DNA of 64,000 bases from positions 1 through 64,000 of the forward strand of contig CAJOND010000012.1 in assembly GCA_905236675.1 (NCBI GenBank), read 5' to 3'. The position numbers and the translations under genes were made by a program. The notes under the pieces are model-generated. The model saw only the letters and a program-made list of their open reading frames with translations. It did not search any database and was not told the origin of the DNA. Positions 1 to 8,083 of this stretch are shown in pieces; the stretch's first letter is position 1; each line of letters begins with the position of its first letter. The stretch is from Candidatus Rifleibacteriota bacterium. Lineage in GTDB: Bacteria > Muiribacteriota > Ozemobacteria > Ozemobacterales > Ozemobacteraceae.

Positions 1-60
1 CAATTTTCTATTATACACGTTAGGAGTTTTTATTTCTTGTTCATCGCTAAAGCTATAAAG

Positions 61-85
61 AACCACGCGACTATCGCGTGGTTTT
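61..85 (+). terminator. Intrinsic terminator of an upstream gene
   Basis: A perfect 10-bp stem (positions 61-70 with 74-83, three-base loop) has a GC-rich core and is followed by a short T-run on the plus strand. A plus-strand reading frame is open from position 2 to a TAA at 56-58, so this could end a gene lying left of the window. The open frame is too short to call as a gene. Confidence 0.6.
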
Positions 86-92
86 CTTATAC

Positions 93-131
93 AAAAAAAA
101 AGAGACCAAGAATTCTTGGTCTCTTTTTTTA
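93..131. terminator. Bidirectional intrinsic terminator
   Basis: A perfect palindrome (101-112 with 113-124) is flanked by an A-run on the left and a T-run on the right, so it can work in both directions. It lies just downstream of the FmdB-like gene on the minus strand and directly after another plus-strand hairpin, as expected between convergent genes. Confidence 0.75.
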
Positions 132-148
132 TTAAAATTATTTTAAAT

Positions 149-403
149 TTAATGGCAGCAAGAACAATCATGAGAAGAACAACTACCGCAAGAACAACCA
201 TCAGAATGAGAATGTTCATGGGAGTGTCCTCCGCCTAAATCTAGAGAATTTCTTTGATTACCAGTAGCAAAAGACGACATTTTTTTTCTGACGTTTGTTT
301 TCTTACAATATTCACAAGCAATTTTAGATAAATCTTCTTTCATTGAACAAAGTTTTTCAAAAGTTTTATGACATTCATTACATTCAAATTCATATATAGG
401 CAT
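149..403 (-). CDS. FmdB-family zinc ribbon protein with Cys/His-rich tail
   Basis: This 84-residue protein opens with MPIYEFECNECHKTFE, the signature of the FmdB/CxxC_CxxC_SSSS zinc ribbon. Two CxxC pairs (CNEC near residue 8, CEYC near 30) can bind one zinc ion. The family is small and was originally linked to regulation of formamidase genes; its biochemical role is unsettled. The last 30 residues, after a glycine run, are almost all His, Cys, Ser and Gly, with HSHEHSHSDG followed by CSCGSC and CSCCH. That suggests an additional metal-binding tail, for zinc, nickel or copper. The gene stands alone, 118 bp downstream of the NtrC-type regulator gene, and ends in a bidirectional terminator. The family call is firm; the function is not known. 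Confidence 0.85.
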   Translation of the reverse strand: MPIYEFECNECHKTFEKLCSMKEDLSKIACEYCKKTNVRKKMSSFATGNQRNSLDLGGGHSHEHSHSDGCSCGSCSSHDCSCCH

Positions 404-448
404 TGATTTATTCCTTTCTTATTTTTTAGACTACAAATCAAATATGCT

Positions 449-521
449 GATATAAGATATAAGATTTTAGAAATACGAGAAAAAATTATCTTCTTTAATC
501 TTCTATCTTAATTCTTCTTCA
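449..521. repeat. Intergenic AAGATATAAGAT / ATCTTCTATCTT tract
   Basis: The left arm has two copies of GATATAAGAT-like sequence (449-464). The right arm (487-510) is the complementary type, TCTTTAATCTTCTATCTT. Together they could form an imperfect hairpin. It sits between two minus-strand genes and belongs to a family seen in several other gaps of this window (near 34.8, 40.6, 53.8, 57.4 and 59.9 kb). Confidence 0.5.
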
Positions 522-2060
522 TTACAATTTATACTTCTCAATTTTAGTTCTAAGAGTGTTTCTGGTTATACCAAGATGAGAAGCACTCTGAACCTGATTT
601 CTTTTATGGTTTTCCAAACTTTGATATAATAATTCTTTTTCAAAAACACTTAAAACATAACTATAAGCATCTCCATCCGGAGCTCTTTCAAGTAATCTCT
701 TTATCAACATTTTTACTGCAACATCTTCAGGTGTTTCAGAAGTAGATTCATAGGAAGTAGTCTTACCTGAATCTTCATTATTTTTTGGCAATTCAGAATT
801 AATTTGCTGTTCTTGAGTCGAATTATTAATTAGACTATCAGTCTTACTATTTGATAATGATGAGACAAGTATTTTATTATTGTTCTGATTAATACATTTA
901 GTGATTTCAATGGGTAAATGTTCTGGAAGAATAACCTGATCTCTACTTAAAGTATAGGATTGTTCTATAACATTTCTTAATTCCCTTACATTTCCAGGCC
1001 AAGAATATTCACAAAGAAGCTTAATTGCTTCATCAGACATACTTTTAGGAACACCTTTTCTTTGGGAAGCTAATATTGAGCAAAAATACCTGGCTAACAA
1101 TGGAATATCTTCGACTCTTTCCCTTAATGGCGGAAGTTTTATTTCAATAACTTTTATTCTATGATATAAATCTTCTCTAAATTTTCCTTCTGCTATAAGT
1201 TTTCTCAAATCTTTATTAGTTGCAGCTATAACTCTAACATCAACACTAATTCTTTTATTTCCCCCTACCCTTACTATTTCTCGTTCTTCAAGAACTCGAA
1301 GAAGTTTGGCTTGCATTTCCAGATTCATATCACCAATTTCATCTAGAAAAATTGTTCCCCCTTGCGCTAATTCAAACATCCCTTGTCTAGAAGTAGCTGC
1401 ACCAGTAAAAGCACCTTTTTCATAACCAAAAAATTCTGATTCCATAAGGCTTTCACTAATAGCCGTACAATTTATTGGCCAAAAAGGCTTAGTGGAGCGG
1501 TGAGAATTAAAATGGATAGCTTGAGCTACAAGTTCTTTTCCACAACCAGATTCACCGCAAACAAGAACGCTTACATCCTCACCGGAAACTTTTCCTATGA
1601 GTTTATAAACTTCTTGCATCGCAGTACTATTACCTTTTAAGGCACTAGACTTTGGAGCTTGTACACCAAGTTCAGCTATTTTCGTGGAATTTCGAGCTGC
1701 TAATCCTCTTGAAATCAAAGATAAACATTCATCAATATTAAAAGGCTTTGTGAGGAAATCATAAGCTCCTAGTTTCATTGCATTTACTGTAGTTTCCATA
1801 TCAGAATATGCAGTCATTACAATAATAAGTGCTTTAGGATCATCCCCCATTACTTTCTCAAGAATTTGTAAGCCGTCCATTTCAGGCATTCTTATATCAA
1901 CAAAAGTAATATCTGGCTTAAATTCATAATATAGGTTAAGACCTTTTAAACCATTATCAGCTAATGCAACTTCATAATTAGCCTTCTGTAAGGCTTTTTC
2001 AAAAGCCCACCTTACACTATGCTCATCATCAATTACAAGAATTTTTGGTTTTTCAGTCAT
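522..2060 (-). CDS. NtrC-family sigma-54-dependent response regulator
   Basis: This 512-residue protein has the three-part NtrC layout. The N-terminal receiver domain (residues 5-120) carries the acidic pair D11/D12, the phosphorylatable D55 in FVDIRMPEMDG, T83 and K105. The central AAA+ domain has Walker A GESGCGKE (169-176), the sigma-54 contact loop GAFTGA (216-221) and Walker B ending D240-E241. The last 45 or so residues form a Fis-type helix-turn-helix. A Gln/Asn/Ser-rich linker of about 60 residues precedes the HTH. When phosphorylated, such proteins bind upstream sites and drive open-complex formation by RpoN holoenzyme. No histidine kinase lies nearby, so the partner is unknown. The gene follows the RNase Z-like gene with a 15-bp gap, suggesting co-transcription. 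A sigma-54-type promoter is visible at about 44.08 kb. Confidence 0.95.
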   Translation of the reverse strand: MTEKPKILVIDDEHSVRWAFEKALQKANYEVALADNGLKGLNLYYEFKPDITFVDIRMPEMDGLQILEKVMGDDPKALIIVMTAYSDMETTVNAMKLGAYDFLTKPFNIDECLSLISRGLAARNSTKIAELGVQAPKSSALKGNSTAMQEVYKLIGKVSGEDVSVLVCGESGCGKELVAQAIHFNSHRSTKPFWPINCTAISESLMESEFFGYEKGAFTGAATSRQGMFELAQGGTIFLDEIGDMNLEMQAKLLRVLEEREIVRVGGNKRISVDVRVIAATNKDLRKLIAEGKFREDLYHRIKVIEIKLPPLRERVEDIPLLARYFCSILASQRKGVPKSMSDEAIKLLCEYSWPGNVRELRNVIEQSYTLSRDQVILPEHLPIEITKCINQNNNKILVSSLSNSKTDSLINNSTQEQQINSELPKNNEDSGKTTSYESTSETPEDVAVKMLIKRLLERAPDGDAYSYVLSVFEKELLYQSLENHKRNQVQSASHLGITRNTLRTKIEKYKL

Positions 2061-2075
2061 TGCTTTCCTCGCTAA

Positions 2076-3005
2076 TCATTCATCTAAATTTTTTAATCTA
2101 TAATTTTTTTTTCTTAACAATGGGCAATCTGTATCTATAAAATTATCACCATAAAGAATGAGAATTTTAAAACTAATATCAGATTTATTTTTTATTTCAT
2201 TAATAGCAGAATAAATTATATCTAAATTGTATCTCAAAGATGTATGGATTAATAAAAGGGTTTCAACATTAGCTTCTTTTGCAGTATTAATCACTTCTTC
2301 CAAAAAAGAGTGTTGTTGAAAATTTCTTTCGTCATCTTCTTTTGTTAAATAAGTAGATTCATGACAAAGAAAAAGGCTATCTTTTACATCAAATGGATTA
2401 ACAGGTCTTGAATCACCTGCAAAAGAGAAAATTGTCTTTGGATAGTTTTCAGCTATTTCATCTTTTCCTTTTTCAAGTATTATTTTATTTAATTCTTTTT
2501 GACACAAATCAGTATAAGCAGGTTTTAACTTTCTTCTAGTTTCTATAATATTGAAACCTAAGCTTGGCTGTTTTTGAGAATGTTTTGTTTCAAAAGTTTG
2601 AATACAAATATCACCTTTTTGATCTTCCAACTCTATTTTTTGATTTGCTTCTATAGGAATCCAAGTTAATTGAAAAGACAAATCCTTTTGGGTTCTAGTT
2701 AGATAATCAATCATAAACTCAAGAAGCTTATTATTATTTGGATAATAGATTTTTAACGGAGCTGTCTGATCACCTGCTCCTAGATTTCTAATATTCAATA
2801 AATTAACTAAACCAGCGATATGATCAGCATGACCATGTGATAAAAAAATTCTTCTTATTCCAAATACACTATTTTGAAGAGAAGTAGCTACACCTTCACC
2901 ACAATCAAAAAGGATGTTAAATCTTTTGTGATAAAGCCAGGTAGAAAATAATGCTCTTGAAAAGCCCTTGAGCTGGTCTTGTAATGGAAAAAGAGGTCTA
3001 TTCAT
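2076..3005 (-). CDS. Ribonuclease Z-like MBL-fold hydrolase
   Basis: This metallo-beta-lactamase-fold protein of about 309 residues has zinc motif SHGHADH, a downstream FAGDSRPV segment like the GDTRP block of RNase Z, an HEST(Y/F) segment, and a final LLLIHTSLRY block where RNase Z has its last zinc histidine. Length and motif order fit short-form tRNase Z, which trims the 3' trailer from tRNA precursors. The first zinc motif is HGHADH rather than the commoner HLHGDH, so another RNase Z-like phosphodiesterase activity remains possible. I place the start at the ATG at 3005, which has AAGG six bases upstream; a GTG two codons earlier is less likely. It is divergent from the secreted-protein gene to its right. 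Confidence 0.7.
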   Translation of the reverse strand: MNRPLFPLQDQLKGFSRALFSTWLYHKRFNILFDCGEGVATSLQNSVFGIRRIFLSHGHADHIAGLVNLLNIRNLGAGDQTAPLKIYYPNNNKLLEFMIDYLTRTQKDLSFQLTWIPIEANQKIELEDQKGDICIQTFETKHSQKQPSLGFNIIETRRKLKPAYTDLCQKELNKIILEKGKDEIAENYPKTIFSFAGDSRPVNPFDVKDSLFLCHESTYLTKEDDERNFQQHSFLEEVINTAKEANVETLLLIHTSLRYNLDIIYSAINEIKNKSDISFKILILYGDNFIDTDCPLLRKKNYRLKNLDE

Positions 3006-3084
3006 GTTCACCCTTATTATGAAGTGTGCAATAATTTACCATATAACAAACTTAAACGCAAATATTTTTGTTAAGATATAGAAT

Positions 3085-3113
3085 TTGTAAAAAGCTTAAA
3101 AATGTGATAGATT
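3085..3113 (+). promoter_or_regulatory. Sigma-70-type promoter of the 3138 gene
   Basis: TTGTAA and TAGATT are separated by 17 bases, 25 bases upstream of the gene's start codon. The match is fair rather than perfect, and the region is AT-rich, so chance is possible. Confidence 0.45.
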
Positions 3114-3137
3114 CATATAAAATGCAAGGAGGATTCA

Positions 3138-3794
3138 ATGAAAAAAACATTTTGGAGACTAATAATTGTTTTATTTATACTAGGTATATTCTCTACTTCT
3201 GTTTATGCAGATTCTTTAGTAGTAACTATTTCTAGTTTAAAATCAAATCCAGAAATATATATAGGAAAAAATGTTAAGGTAACTGGTTTCTTTTCTATTT
3301 GGAAGAATGCTCCAGGAGCCCCACCAATAAGTCGTTCAGATTGGGTTATCTGCGATAAAGAAAAAAATGGATTATATTGTAATGGTGCAATGCCATGCGA
3401 TGAAGAAACTGGTGAAATAGAATCTTACTGGAAACAAATTGATGTTGAAGGTATTTTTGATATAAAAGATAATCAGCCTTATATCATTGTAAATAATACC
3501 AAAGTCTCTGTTCCAAAAATAGAAAAAATGGTCACTGTAAGCCAAATCATTCTTAATCATCATGAAATGGTTGGTAATTATATTGGAATTATGGGTGTGT
3601 TGGCAAAAGGATATGGAATTAAAGGCGACAGAATGTATTTGATTGCAGATCCTACAGGTGCAATAAGAATTGGACGCACTACAAAAATTTATCCAAAAGG
3701 GACTATAATGCATATTAAGGGTATAGTAACAACTGATCAATACGGTATGCCAATGATAGATCAGGTTGAAATTATATCTGCAAAAGTAGATTAA
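3138..3794 (+). CDS. Secreted protein, probably two OB-fold-like domains
   Basis: The 218-residue product starts with a clear signal peptide (MKK, a hydrophobic stretch, then cleavage near VYA-DS). The mature part looks like two similar halves. Each has a SLKSNPEIYIGKNVKVTG or QIILNHHEMVGNYIGIMG opening, a middle with short strands, and a closing strand pair around DVEGIF or MHIKGIV. This pattern is typical of bacterial OB-fold and tRNA_anti-like periplasmic proteins. The first half has a Cys pair (CDKEKNGLYCNG) and another Cys, possibly disulfides. AAGGAGG lies six bases before the ATG, a near-perfect ribosome site. The gene is monocistronic and ends in a bidirectional terminator. Domain assignment is inferred from pattern only, and the function is unknown. 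Confidence 0.6.
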   Translation: MKKTFWRLIIVLFILGIFSTSVYADSLVVTISSLKSNPEIYIGKNVKVTGFFSIWKNAPGAPPISRSDWVICDKEKNGLYCNGAMPCDEETGEIESYWKQIDVEGIFDIKDNQPYIIVNNTKVSVPKIEKMVTVSQIILNHHEMVGNYIGIMGVLAKGYGIKGDRMYLIADPTGAIRIGRTTKIYPKGTIMHIKGIVTTDQYGMPMIDQVEIISAKVD

Positions 3795-3810
3795 TTTACT
3801 TTAGTAAACT

Positions 3811-3843
3811 AAAAAAACCTCCAGTAAATCTGGAGTTTTTTTT
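3811..3843. terminator. Bidirectional terminator between convergent genes
   Basis: Stem 3819-3824 with 3830-3835 (CTCCAG/CTGGAG, five-base loop) is flanked by a run of seven A on the left and eight T on the right. It serves both the secreted-protein gene (plus) and trmL (minus). Confidence 0.85.
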
Positions 3844-3874
3844 AGTTGATAAATCGTGATCAAAATTTATAATT

Positions 3875-4375
3875 TTACCAGCAATAAATCTGCCTTAGTG
3901 CTTCGTAAACAGAAGCTGCGACAGAAGAAGATATATTTATACAACGAGCCTCTTTTATCATAGGAAGTGTTACAAGGGCCTCACGTTTTTTTGCCCATTC
4001 CAACACTTCTTTAGGTAAACCAGAAGATTCTGAACCAAAAACAAGAGCATCACCAGCTTTATACTCAACCTCTGTGTATAAACAGTCGCCATGGCAAGAA
4101 AGGAAGTAGACATTCCTATTTTCAGCCCATTCAAAGAATTCATCTGTATCTTCTAGTATTATAGGTTTTAAATCCTTCCAGTAATCCATACCTGCACGTA
4201 ATAAGCCCTGGTCAGTAAGTCTGAAACCAAAAGGTCTTACAAGAACAAGTTCTGAACCTGTTGCTCTGCATAATCTTGCAATATTTCCAGTATTTTGAGG
4301 AATATCTGGTTGTATCAAAACTACGCTAAGCTTGCCTGCATCTTGATCTGGAATAAAATATTTTTGATCAGACAT
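3875..4375 (-). CDS. trmL: tRNA (cytidine/uridine-34-2'-O)-methyltransferase TrmL
   Basis: This 166-residue SPOUT-class (trefoil-knot) methyltransferase shows all family blocks: PQNTGNIARLC near residue 25, RPFGFRLTD, FGSESSGLP near 112, and the knot helix RCINISSSVAASVYEALRQ at the C terminus. TrmL methylates the ribose of the wobble base in tRNA-Leu isoacceptors using S-adenosylmethionine and acts as a dimer. Length matches the family. The assigned ATG has no clear ribosome site. Instead, a 22-codon ORF with a strong ribosome site ends nine bases upstream and in the same frame, so translation may depend on coupling or reinitiation. A good sigma-70 promoter lies upstream. Confidence 0.93.
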   Translation of the reverse strand: MSDQKYFIPDQDAGKLSVVLIQPDIPQNTGNIARLCRATGSELVLVRPFGFRLTDQGLLRAGMDYWKDLKPIILEDTDEFFEWAENRNVYFLSCHGDCLYTEVEYKAGDALVFGSESSGLPKEVLEWAKKREALVTLPMIKEARCINISSSVAASVYEALRQIYCW

Positions 4376-4384
4376 TTTTGTGAA

Positions 4385-4453
4385 TTAAGGTATTATCTGC
4401 TTTGCTTGTTCAGCCTGAGCAAGAATATTCATCCATTCGTGTTCACAATCCAT
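4385..4453 (-). CDS. 22-codon upstream ORF in the trmL leader
   Basis: The ORF starts with ATG at 4453, preceded by AAAGGAGAATCATT, the best ribosome site near trmL. It encodes MDCEHEWMNILAQAEQ plus six more residues and stops at TAA (4385-4387). Only three sense codons separate that stop from the trmL ATG, and the two are in the same frame. It could be a regulatory leader peptide, a translational-coupling device, or an N-terminal extension of TrmL cut off by a stop codon. The peptide resembles nothing I recognise. Confidence 0.5.
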   Translation of the reverse strand: MDCEHEWMNILAQAEQAKQIIP

Positions 4454-4494
4454 AATGATTCTCCTTTGCTTAAGCTTTAAATTTTATGTTTGTG

Positions 4495-4523
4495 ATTTTA
4501 ATAACAAAGTCTAATAATGTCAA
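4495..4523 (-). promoter_or_regulatory. Sigma-70-type promoter of the trmL unit
   Basis: Reading the minus strand, a consensus -35 TTGACA (4518-4523) and -10 TAAAAT (4495-4500) are separated by exactly 17 bases. Transcription should begin near 4488, about 35 bases before the upstream ORF's start codon. Confidence 0.75.
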
Positions 4524-4542
4524 ATAATTTTTTTTTATTTTT

Positions 4543-5841
4543 TTAGGCAATTGTTTTTAATGTTACTAATTTAGGTAATTTAACATATCCAAACTTGTTT
4601 GTATCCAAATCAATAATATTATTATTTTCATTATCTTTTAAAATTTCAAAGGTTATAATGATACCCAGTTTATGATGAGAAAAACGAGTTCCATATTCAC
4701 TTATACTATATAATTCCGGAGCTAAGCAATATTGTCCATATCTTAAAGAAGTTAAATCTGCTTCAAAAGTAATCGTTTTACTCTCTCCTTTTTTATAATT
4801 AGAAGGGGTATTATCTTGAAAAATACTTATTACTTGCCCTTCTAAATTAGTTAGATAAAAACAAAAACAGACTCCGTTCATATCATTATTAGCATTTATT
4901 TTTAATTCAAATTTAATTTTACTATTTGAAGGGAATCGCCATTCTTCATAATCTAAAAGCTTAATGCTTTCCATAAGAATCTTACTGTTTTTTGTTTTCC
5001 ACCTAGATAATTCGGAAAAATTTACAAATGCAGGGGAATTAGAATATTGGCCTGTATATATATTAATGGCTTCTTCTGTATCGCCTTCAAAAATGACTTT
5101 GCCTTCTTCTAAAACTATGCATCTATTACATAATTGCCGGATTGTATTCATGTTATGGCTAACATATATTACTGTTTTACCTGTCTTTTGAGCTGTCTCT
5201 TTCATTTTATCAAGGCATTTTTTTTGGAAAGCTATATCGCCAACCGCTAAAACTTCGTCCATAATCATTATTTCGGAATCTAAATGTGCTGCAACAGCAA
5301 AAGCTAACTTTACCTTCATTCCAGACGAATAACGTTTTACAGGTGTGTCTATAAAATCTTTTACTTCAGAAAACTCAATAATATTATTTAATTGACTATC
5401 TATTTCAGATTTATTCATTCCTAGAATTGCGCCATTCAAATAGACATTCTCTCTGCCTGTTAGCTCTTCATGAAAACCTGTTCCCACTTCTAACAAAGAA
5501 GTAACTCTTCCGAATAATTCTATTTGTCCTTCACTTGGAGCCGTGATTCTGGAAATAAGCTTAAGAAGAGTTGATTTGCCAGCGCCGTTTCTACCTATTA
5601 AACCGATGGTTTCGCCGTTATAAATAGTAATATTTATGCCGTTTAGAGCTAAAAAACTTTCTCCTTCTAATCTTGTTGTTTGTCCTATTTTAGAGTTAGG
5701 ATCTTCTTTCCCACGTATTTTTGCCCACCAGCTTTGAAGTTCTTTTTGCAAAGTTCTATAACTGATCACACCTAATTGATACTTTTTCTTTAAATCAGTT
5801 ATTCTTATCGCTATATTGTTTTGCTCAGTATTTTCAGCCAT
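4543..5841 (-). CDS. Polysaccharide ABC transporter ATPase (Wzt-like)
   Basis: The N-terminal half is an ABC ATPase of the polysaccharide/teichoic-acid export type. It has Walker A GLIGRNGAGKST, signature RYSSGMKVKLAFAVA, Walker B IMIMDEVLAVGD and the H-loop SHN. The last 150 or so residues form a beta-rich domain with the look of the Wzt C-terminal carbohydrate-binding domain, which recognises the non-reducing end of the O-chain before export. With the adjacent permease it would move an undecaprenyl-linked glycan across the inner membrane. The start at ATG 5841 is preceded by AAGGGATGG; a TTG seven codons earlier is less likely. It is the second gene after the permease, with a gap of about 50 bp. 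Confidence 0.9.
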   Translation of the reverse strand: MAENTEQNNIAIRITDLKKKYQLGVISYRTLQKELQSWWAKIRGKEDPNSKIGQTTRLEGESFLALNGINITIYNGETIGLIGRNGAGKSTLLKLISRITAPSEGQIELFGRVTSLLEVGTGFHEELTGRENVYLNGAILGMNKSEIDSQLNNIIEFSEVKDFIDTPVKRYSSGMKVKLAFAVAAHLDSEIMIMDEVLAVGDIAFQKKCLDKMKETAQKTGKTVIYVSHNMNTIRQLCNRCIVLEEGKVIFEGDTEEAINIYTGQYSNSPAFVNFSELSRWKTKNSKILMESIKLLDYEEWRFPSNSKIKFELKINANNDMNGVCFCFYLTNLEGQVISIFQDNTPSNYKKGESKTITFEADLTSLRYGQYCLAPELYSISEYGTRFSHHKLGIIITFEILKDNENNNIIDLDTNKFGYVKLPKLVTLKTIA

Positions 5842-5890
5842 AAATCCATCCCTTAAAAACAATAACTACCAACTACAATAAAAACTAAAC

Positions 5891-6742
5891 CTAGACATTG
5901 TCCATAAAGTTTCTTTCAACCTTATTAAAGATCATTATTCCAATAATGCTAACCATGAGAGTAAAAACAACAGACCAGATTAATGCTTCTGAATGTATTT
6001 CACCATAACCTAAAATGGCGAGGCGACAAGCTTCTATAGGAGCAGAAACAGGATTCGCATATATAATATATTTAAATAGAGGTTTTTCTATTTGCGAAAT
6101 TGGATATACAATTGGAGTTATATACATCCATAAGTTAACAGCATATTGAATTAAAAGAACCAAATCTCTGTATTTATTTGTTAAACTAGAGATAATGATT
6201 CCAACTCCCATTCCCATAAAACCCAATTCAATAACAAACAGAGGGAAAGCGAACCAAAGAAGCCAATTAGGTTGAATAACATTATTTGCACAAAAATAAA
6301 CCATTAACAGAATAACCATCAACATATGGATTAACAGTTCAATAATAGATGTAACCATTTGAGAGATTGGCAATGTTAATCTTGGGAAATAGATTTTTCC
6401 AAATAATCTTGCATTAGTATTGAAAGTTGTTGAATTTCTTATTACGCAGGAGGAAAAAAACATCCATAAAGCACTACTGAATAGATAAAATAGTATTTGT
6501 GGAATACCGCCTGTTTTTATTTTAGCTATACCACCAAAAATAAAACAGTAAATTATTGCAGAAATAAAAGGGTTAAGAAAAAGCCAAGCTGGGCCTAAAA
6601 TCGTCTGGGCATAACGAACCTGTAGATTTCTTTTTACAAATAGATATATTAAATCTCGGTATTTATAAACTTCTCCAAGATTTAGATTAAATATATTATG
6701 TTTAGCAGTTATTACTTTATAATAATTATTTGTTTCAGACAT
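5891..6742 (-). CDS. Polysaccharide ABC-2 permease (Wzm-like)
   Basis: This 283-residue integral membrane protein has six hydrophobic segments. It shows the family's cytoplasmic N-terminal block YKYRDLIYLFVKRNLQVRYA followed by QTILGPAWLFLNP, and the NPVSAPIEACR segment near residue 235. These are hallmarks of ABC-2-type export permeases for O-antigen, capsule or teichoic acid. It pairs with the Wzt-like ATPase immediately downstream on the same strand. The glycosyltransferase and Stealth genes to the right, on the opposite strand, are the likely source of its substrate. Confidence 0.9.
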   Translation of the reverse strand: MSETNNYYKVITAKHNIFNLNLGEVYKYRDLIYLFVKRNLQVRYAQTILGPAWLFLNPFISAIIYCFIFGGIAKIKTGGIPQILFYLFSSALWMFFSSCVIRNSTTFNTNARLFGKIYFPRLTLPISQMVTSIIELLIHMLMVILLMVYFCANNVIQPNWLLWFAFPLFVIELGFMGMGVGIIISSLTNKYRDLVLLIQYAVNLWMYITPIVYPISQIEKPLFKYIIYANPVSAPIEACRLAILGYGEIHSEALIWSVVFTLMVSIIGIMIFNKVERNFMDNV

Positions 6743-6789
6743 TTTTTACTATACTATATTCAGGATAAATTGACTATCTAATTGGAATA

Positions 6790-7364
6790 TTAAATCCCAT
6801 ATGAAATAATAGTCAAATAAGTTAGAATAATTAAACCTAATATTTTTACAAGTCTTAAAATATTAGGACAAATTAATCTAGAAATCAAAACAAATAAACT
6901 TACAATACAAGTGATAATCAAATCCCTTTTTAATATAAATATCTTTTTATCATTATCAATTGCCTTATATATTTTAGCCGCATCTATGCTTTTTATTCTA
7001 CCTAACTCATCTCCATGACATTCACAATATAAATCCGGTATCTGATGCTAAATCTCCTTTACTAAGATATTTACATATTGAAAATTGAAGTTCAATTGTG
7101 TTTTTGTTCAGATATTCTTGTTTTATAAATAGATTAATAGTATCAGAATCTAGTGTTTTTTTATCATTATCTAGATTATACTTTTTCAATAACATTACTT
7201 ATTGTTTTTATATTATAAAAACAACTTCTTAAATTCTGCTCATAAATTTTTGATCTTGAAATATAAAATTTTGGGAAATAATTAACAGCTATAAAATAAA
7301 TTATTGCAATAACACAAATAACATCAAAAGCAAACTTAAAAACAATCGAAAGAAAAGATCTCAT
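6790..7364 (-). pseudogene. Frameshifted paralogue of the 7457-8083 membrane protein
   Basis: Read across two frameshifts, this stretch encodes a relative of its right-hand neighbour. The first part (from 7364) has a hydrophobic N terminus and ends NIKTISNVIEKV at a stop at 7176. Shifting frame at the A-run near 7181-7186 gives YNLDNDKKT, then LNKNTIELQ and CKYLSKGDLASDTG. A second shift near 7035-7045 gives LYCECHGDELGRIKS and two more hydrophobic segments, ending at 6790. The neighbour has YNLDHETK, CKYVSKNDLASDSG and YCEAHGSPDGTIKS at the same places. The first lesion looks like one extra A, the second like loss of TA from a TATATA run. It is either a decayed duplicate or two sequencing errors. 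Confidence 0.7.
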
Positions 7365-7456
7365 TCTTTTTGTTATTATTCAACGGATTCTCATCTTGTT
7401 TATATTATTAACATCTTCTTTCATGTTTTCCATATAAAACCTTTATTTCTATCACA

Positions 7457-8083
7457 TTATATATGGCTAACTATACAAATAAAAACAATCCAAGCAACAA
7501 AAATCACAAATGAAACAGCTATAAAACTTAATATACTATTTATTGAAGAAATTAAACCTGATATAAATATTCTTGATAATAATACGAATATAAAACTTCC
7601 AATTAAGTTTAATAAATAAATAAAATACTTGGTTTTCTTCTTATTATCATCAATTTTCTCGGAAACTTCATTATAAATTTCAGATTCACCATATATACTC
7701 TTGATCGTTCCATCCGGAGAGCCATGAGCCTCACAATAGATGATTCCAGAATCAGAAGCTAAATCATTTTTAGATACATATTTACATTTTGGAATGAAAG
7801 GATCTGGTAAATTTTTAATGTATTGATTTTCTAATAATATATTTAATGTTTGTTCATTAAGATTATTAATCTTTGTTTCATGATCAAGATTATACAACTC
7901 TACAGCACTATATAATACCCTAATATTCGAGAAACAATCATTTTTGATTCTATCTGGTCTGAGTGGTTTATAATGAGGCTCCATCAAATTAGTTAAAAAC
8001 AAAAATATAGCAGTAACTATAATCGTATCTATAATGATATTTATTATTTTAGAGTTTATATTATTTGTATTACTGCTATTCAT
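7457..8083 (-). CDS. Membrane protein with pseudopilin-like soluble domain
   Basis: The 208-residue protein has one N-terminal hydrophobic segment (about 15-35), a soluble middle (about 38-150), and two further hydrophobic segments (about 153-173 and 180-205). The middle resembles the soluble part of type IV pilin-like proteins. It has CFSNIRVLYSAVELYNLD, a spacer ending LLENQYIKNLPDPFIPKC, then CKY and YCEAHGSPDG. Pilin-like proteins also carry a helix with regularly spaced tyrosines, a LPxxP turn and a Cys-x-x-HG tail. There is no prepilin cleavage motif, and the extra C-terminal membrane segments are not pilin-like. A frameshifted paralogue lies directly downstream. Function unknown; association with the glycan export locus may be incidental. 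Confidence 0.6.
   Translation of the reverse strand: MNSSNTNNINSKIINIIIDTIIVTAIFLFLTNLMEPHYKPLRPDRIKNDCFSNIRVLYSAVELYNLDHETKINNLNEQTLNILLENQYIKNLPDPFIPKCKYVSKNDLASDSGIIYCEAHGSPDGTIKSIYGESEIYNEVSEKIDDNKKKTKYFIYLLNLIGSFIFVLLSRIFISGLISSINSILSFIAVSFVIFVAWIVFICIVSHI

Noticed and set aside
2-58. Possible C-terminal tail of a plus-strand gene running in from the left
   Set aside because: Only 18 open codons with no recognisable sequence; the adjacent terminator fits but is not enough to call a gene.
3372-3740. 122-codon minus-strand ORF inside the secreted-protein gene
   Set aside because: It is the shadow of a well-supported gene with signal peptide and ribosome site on the other strand.
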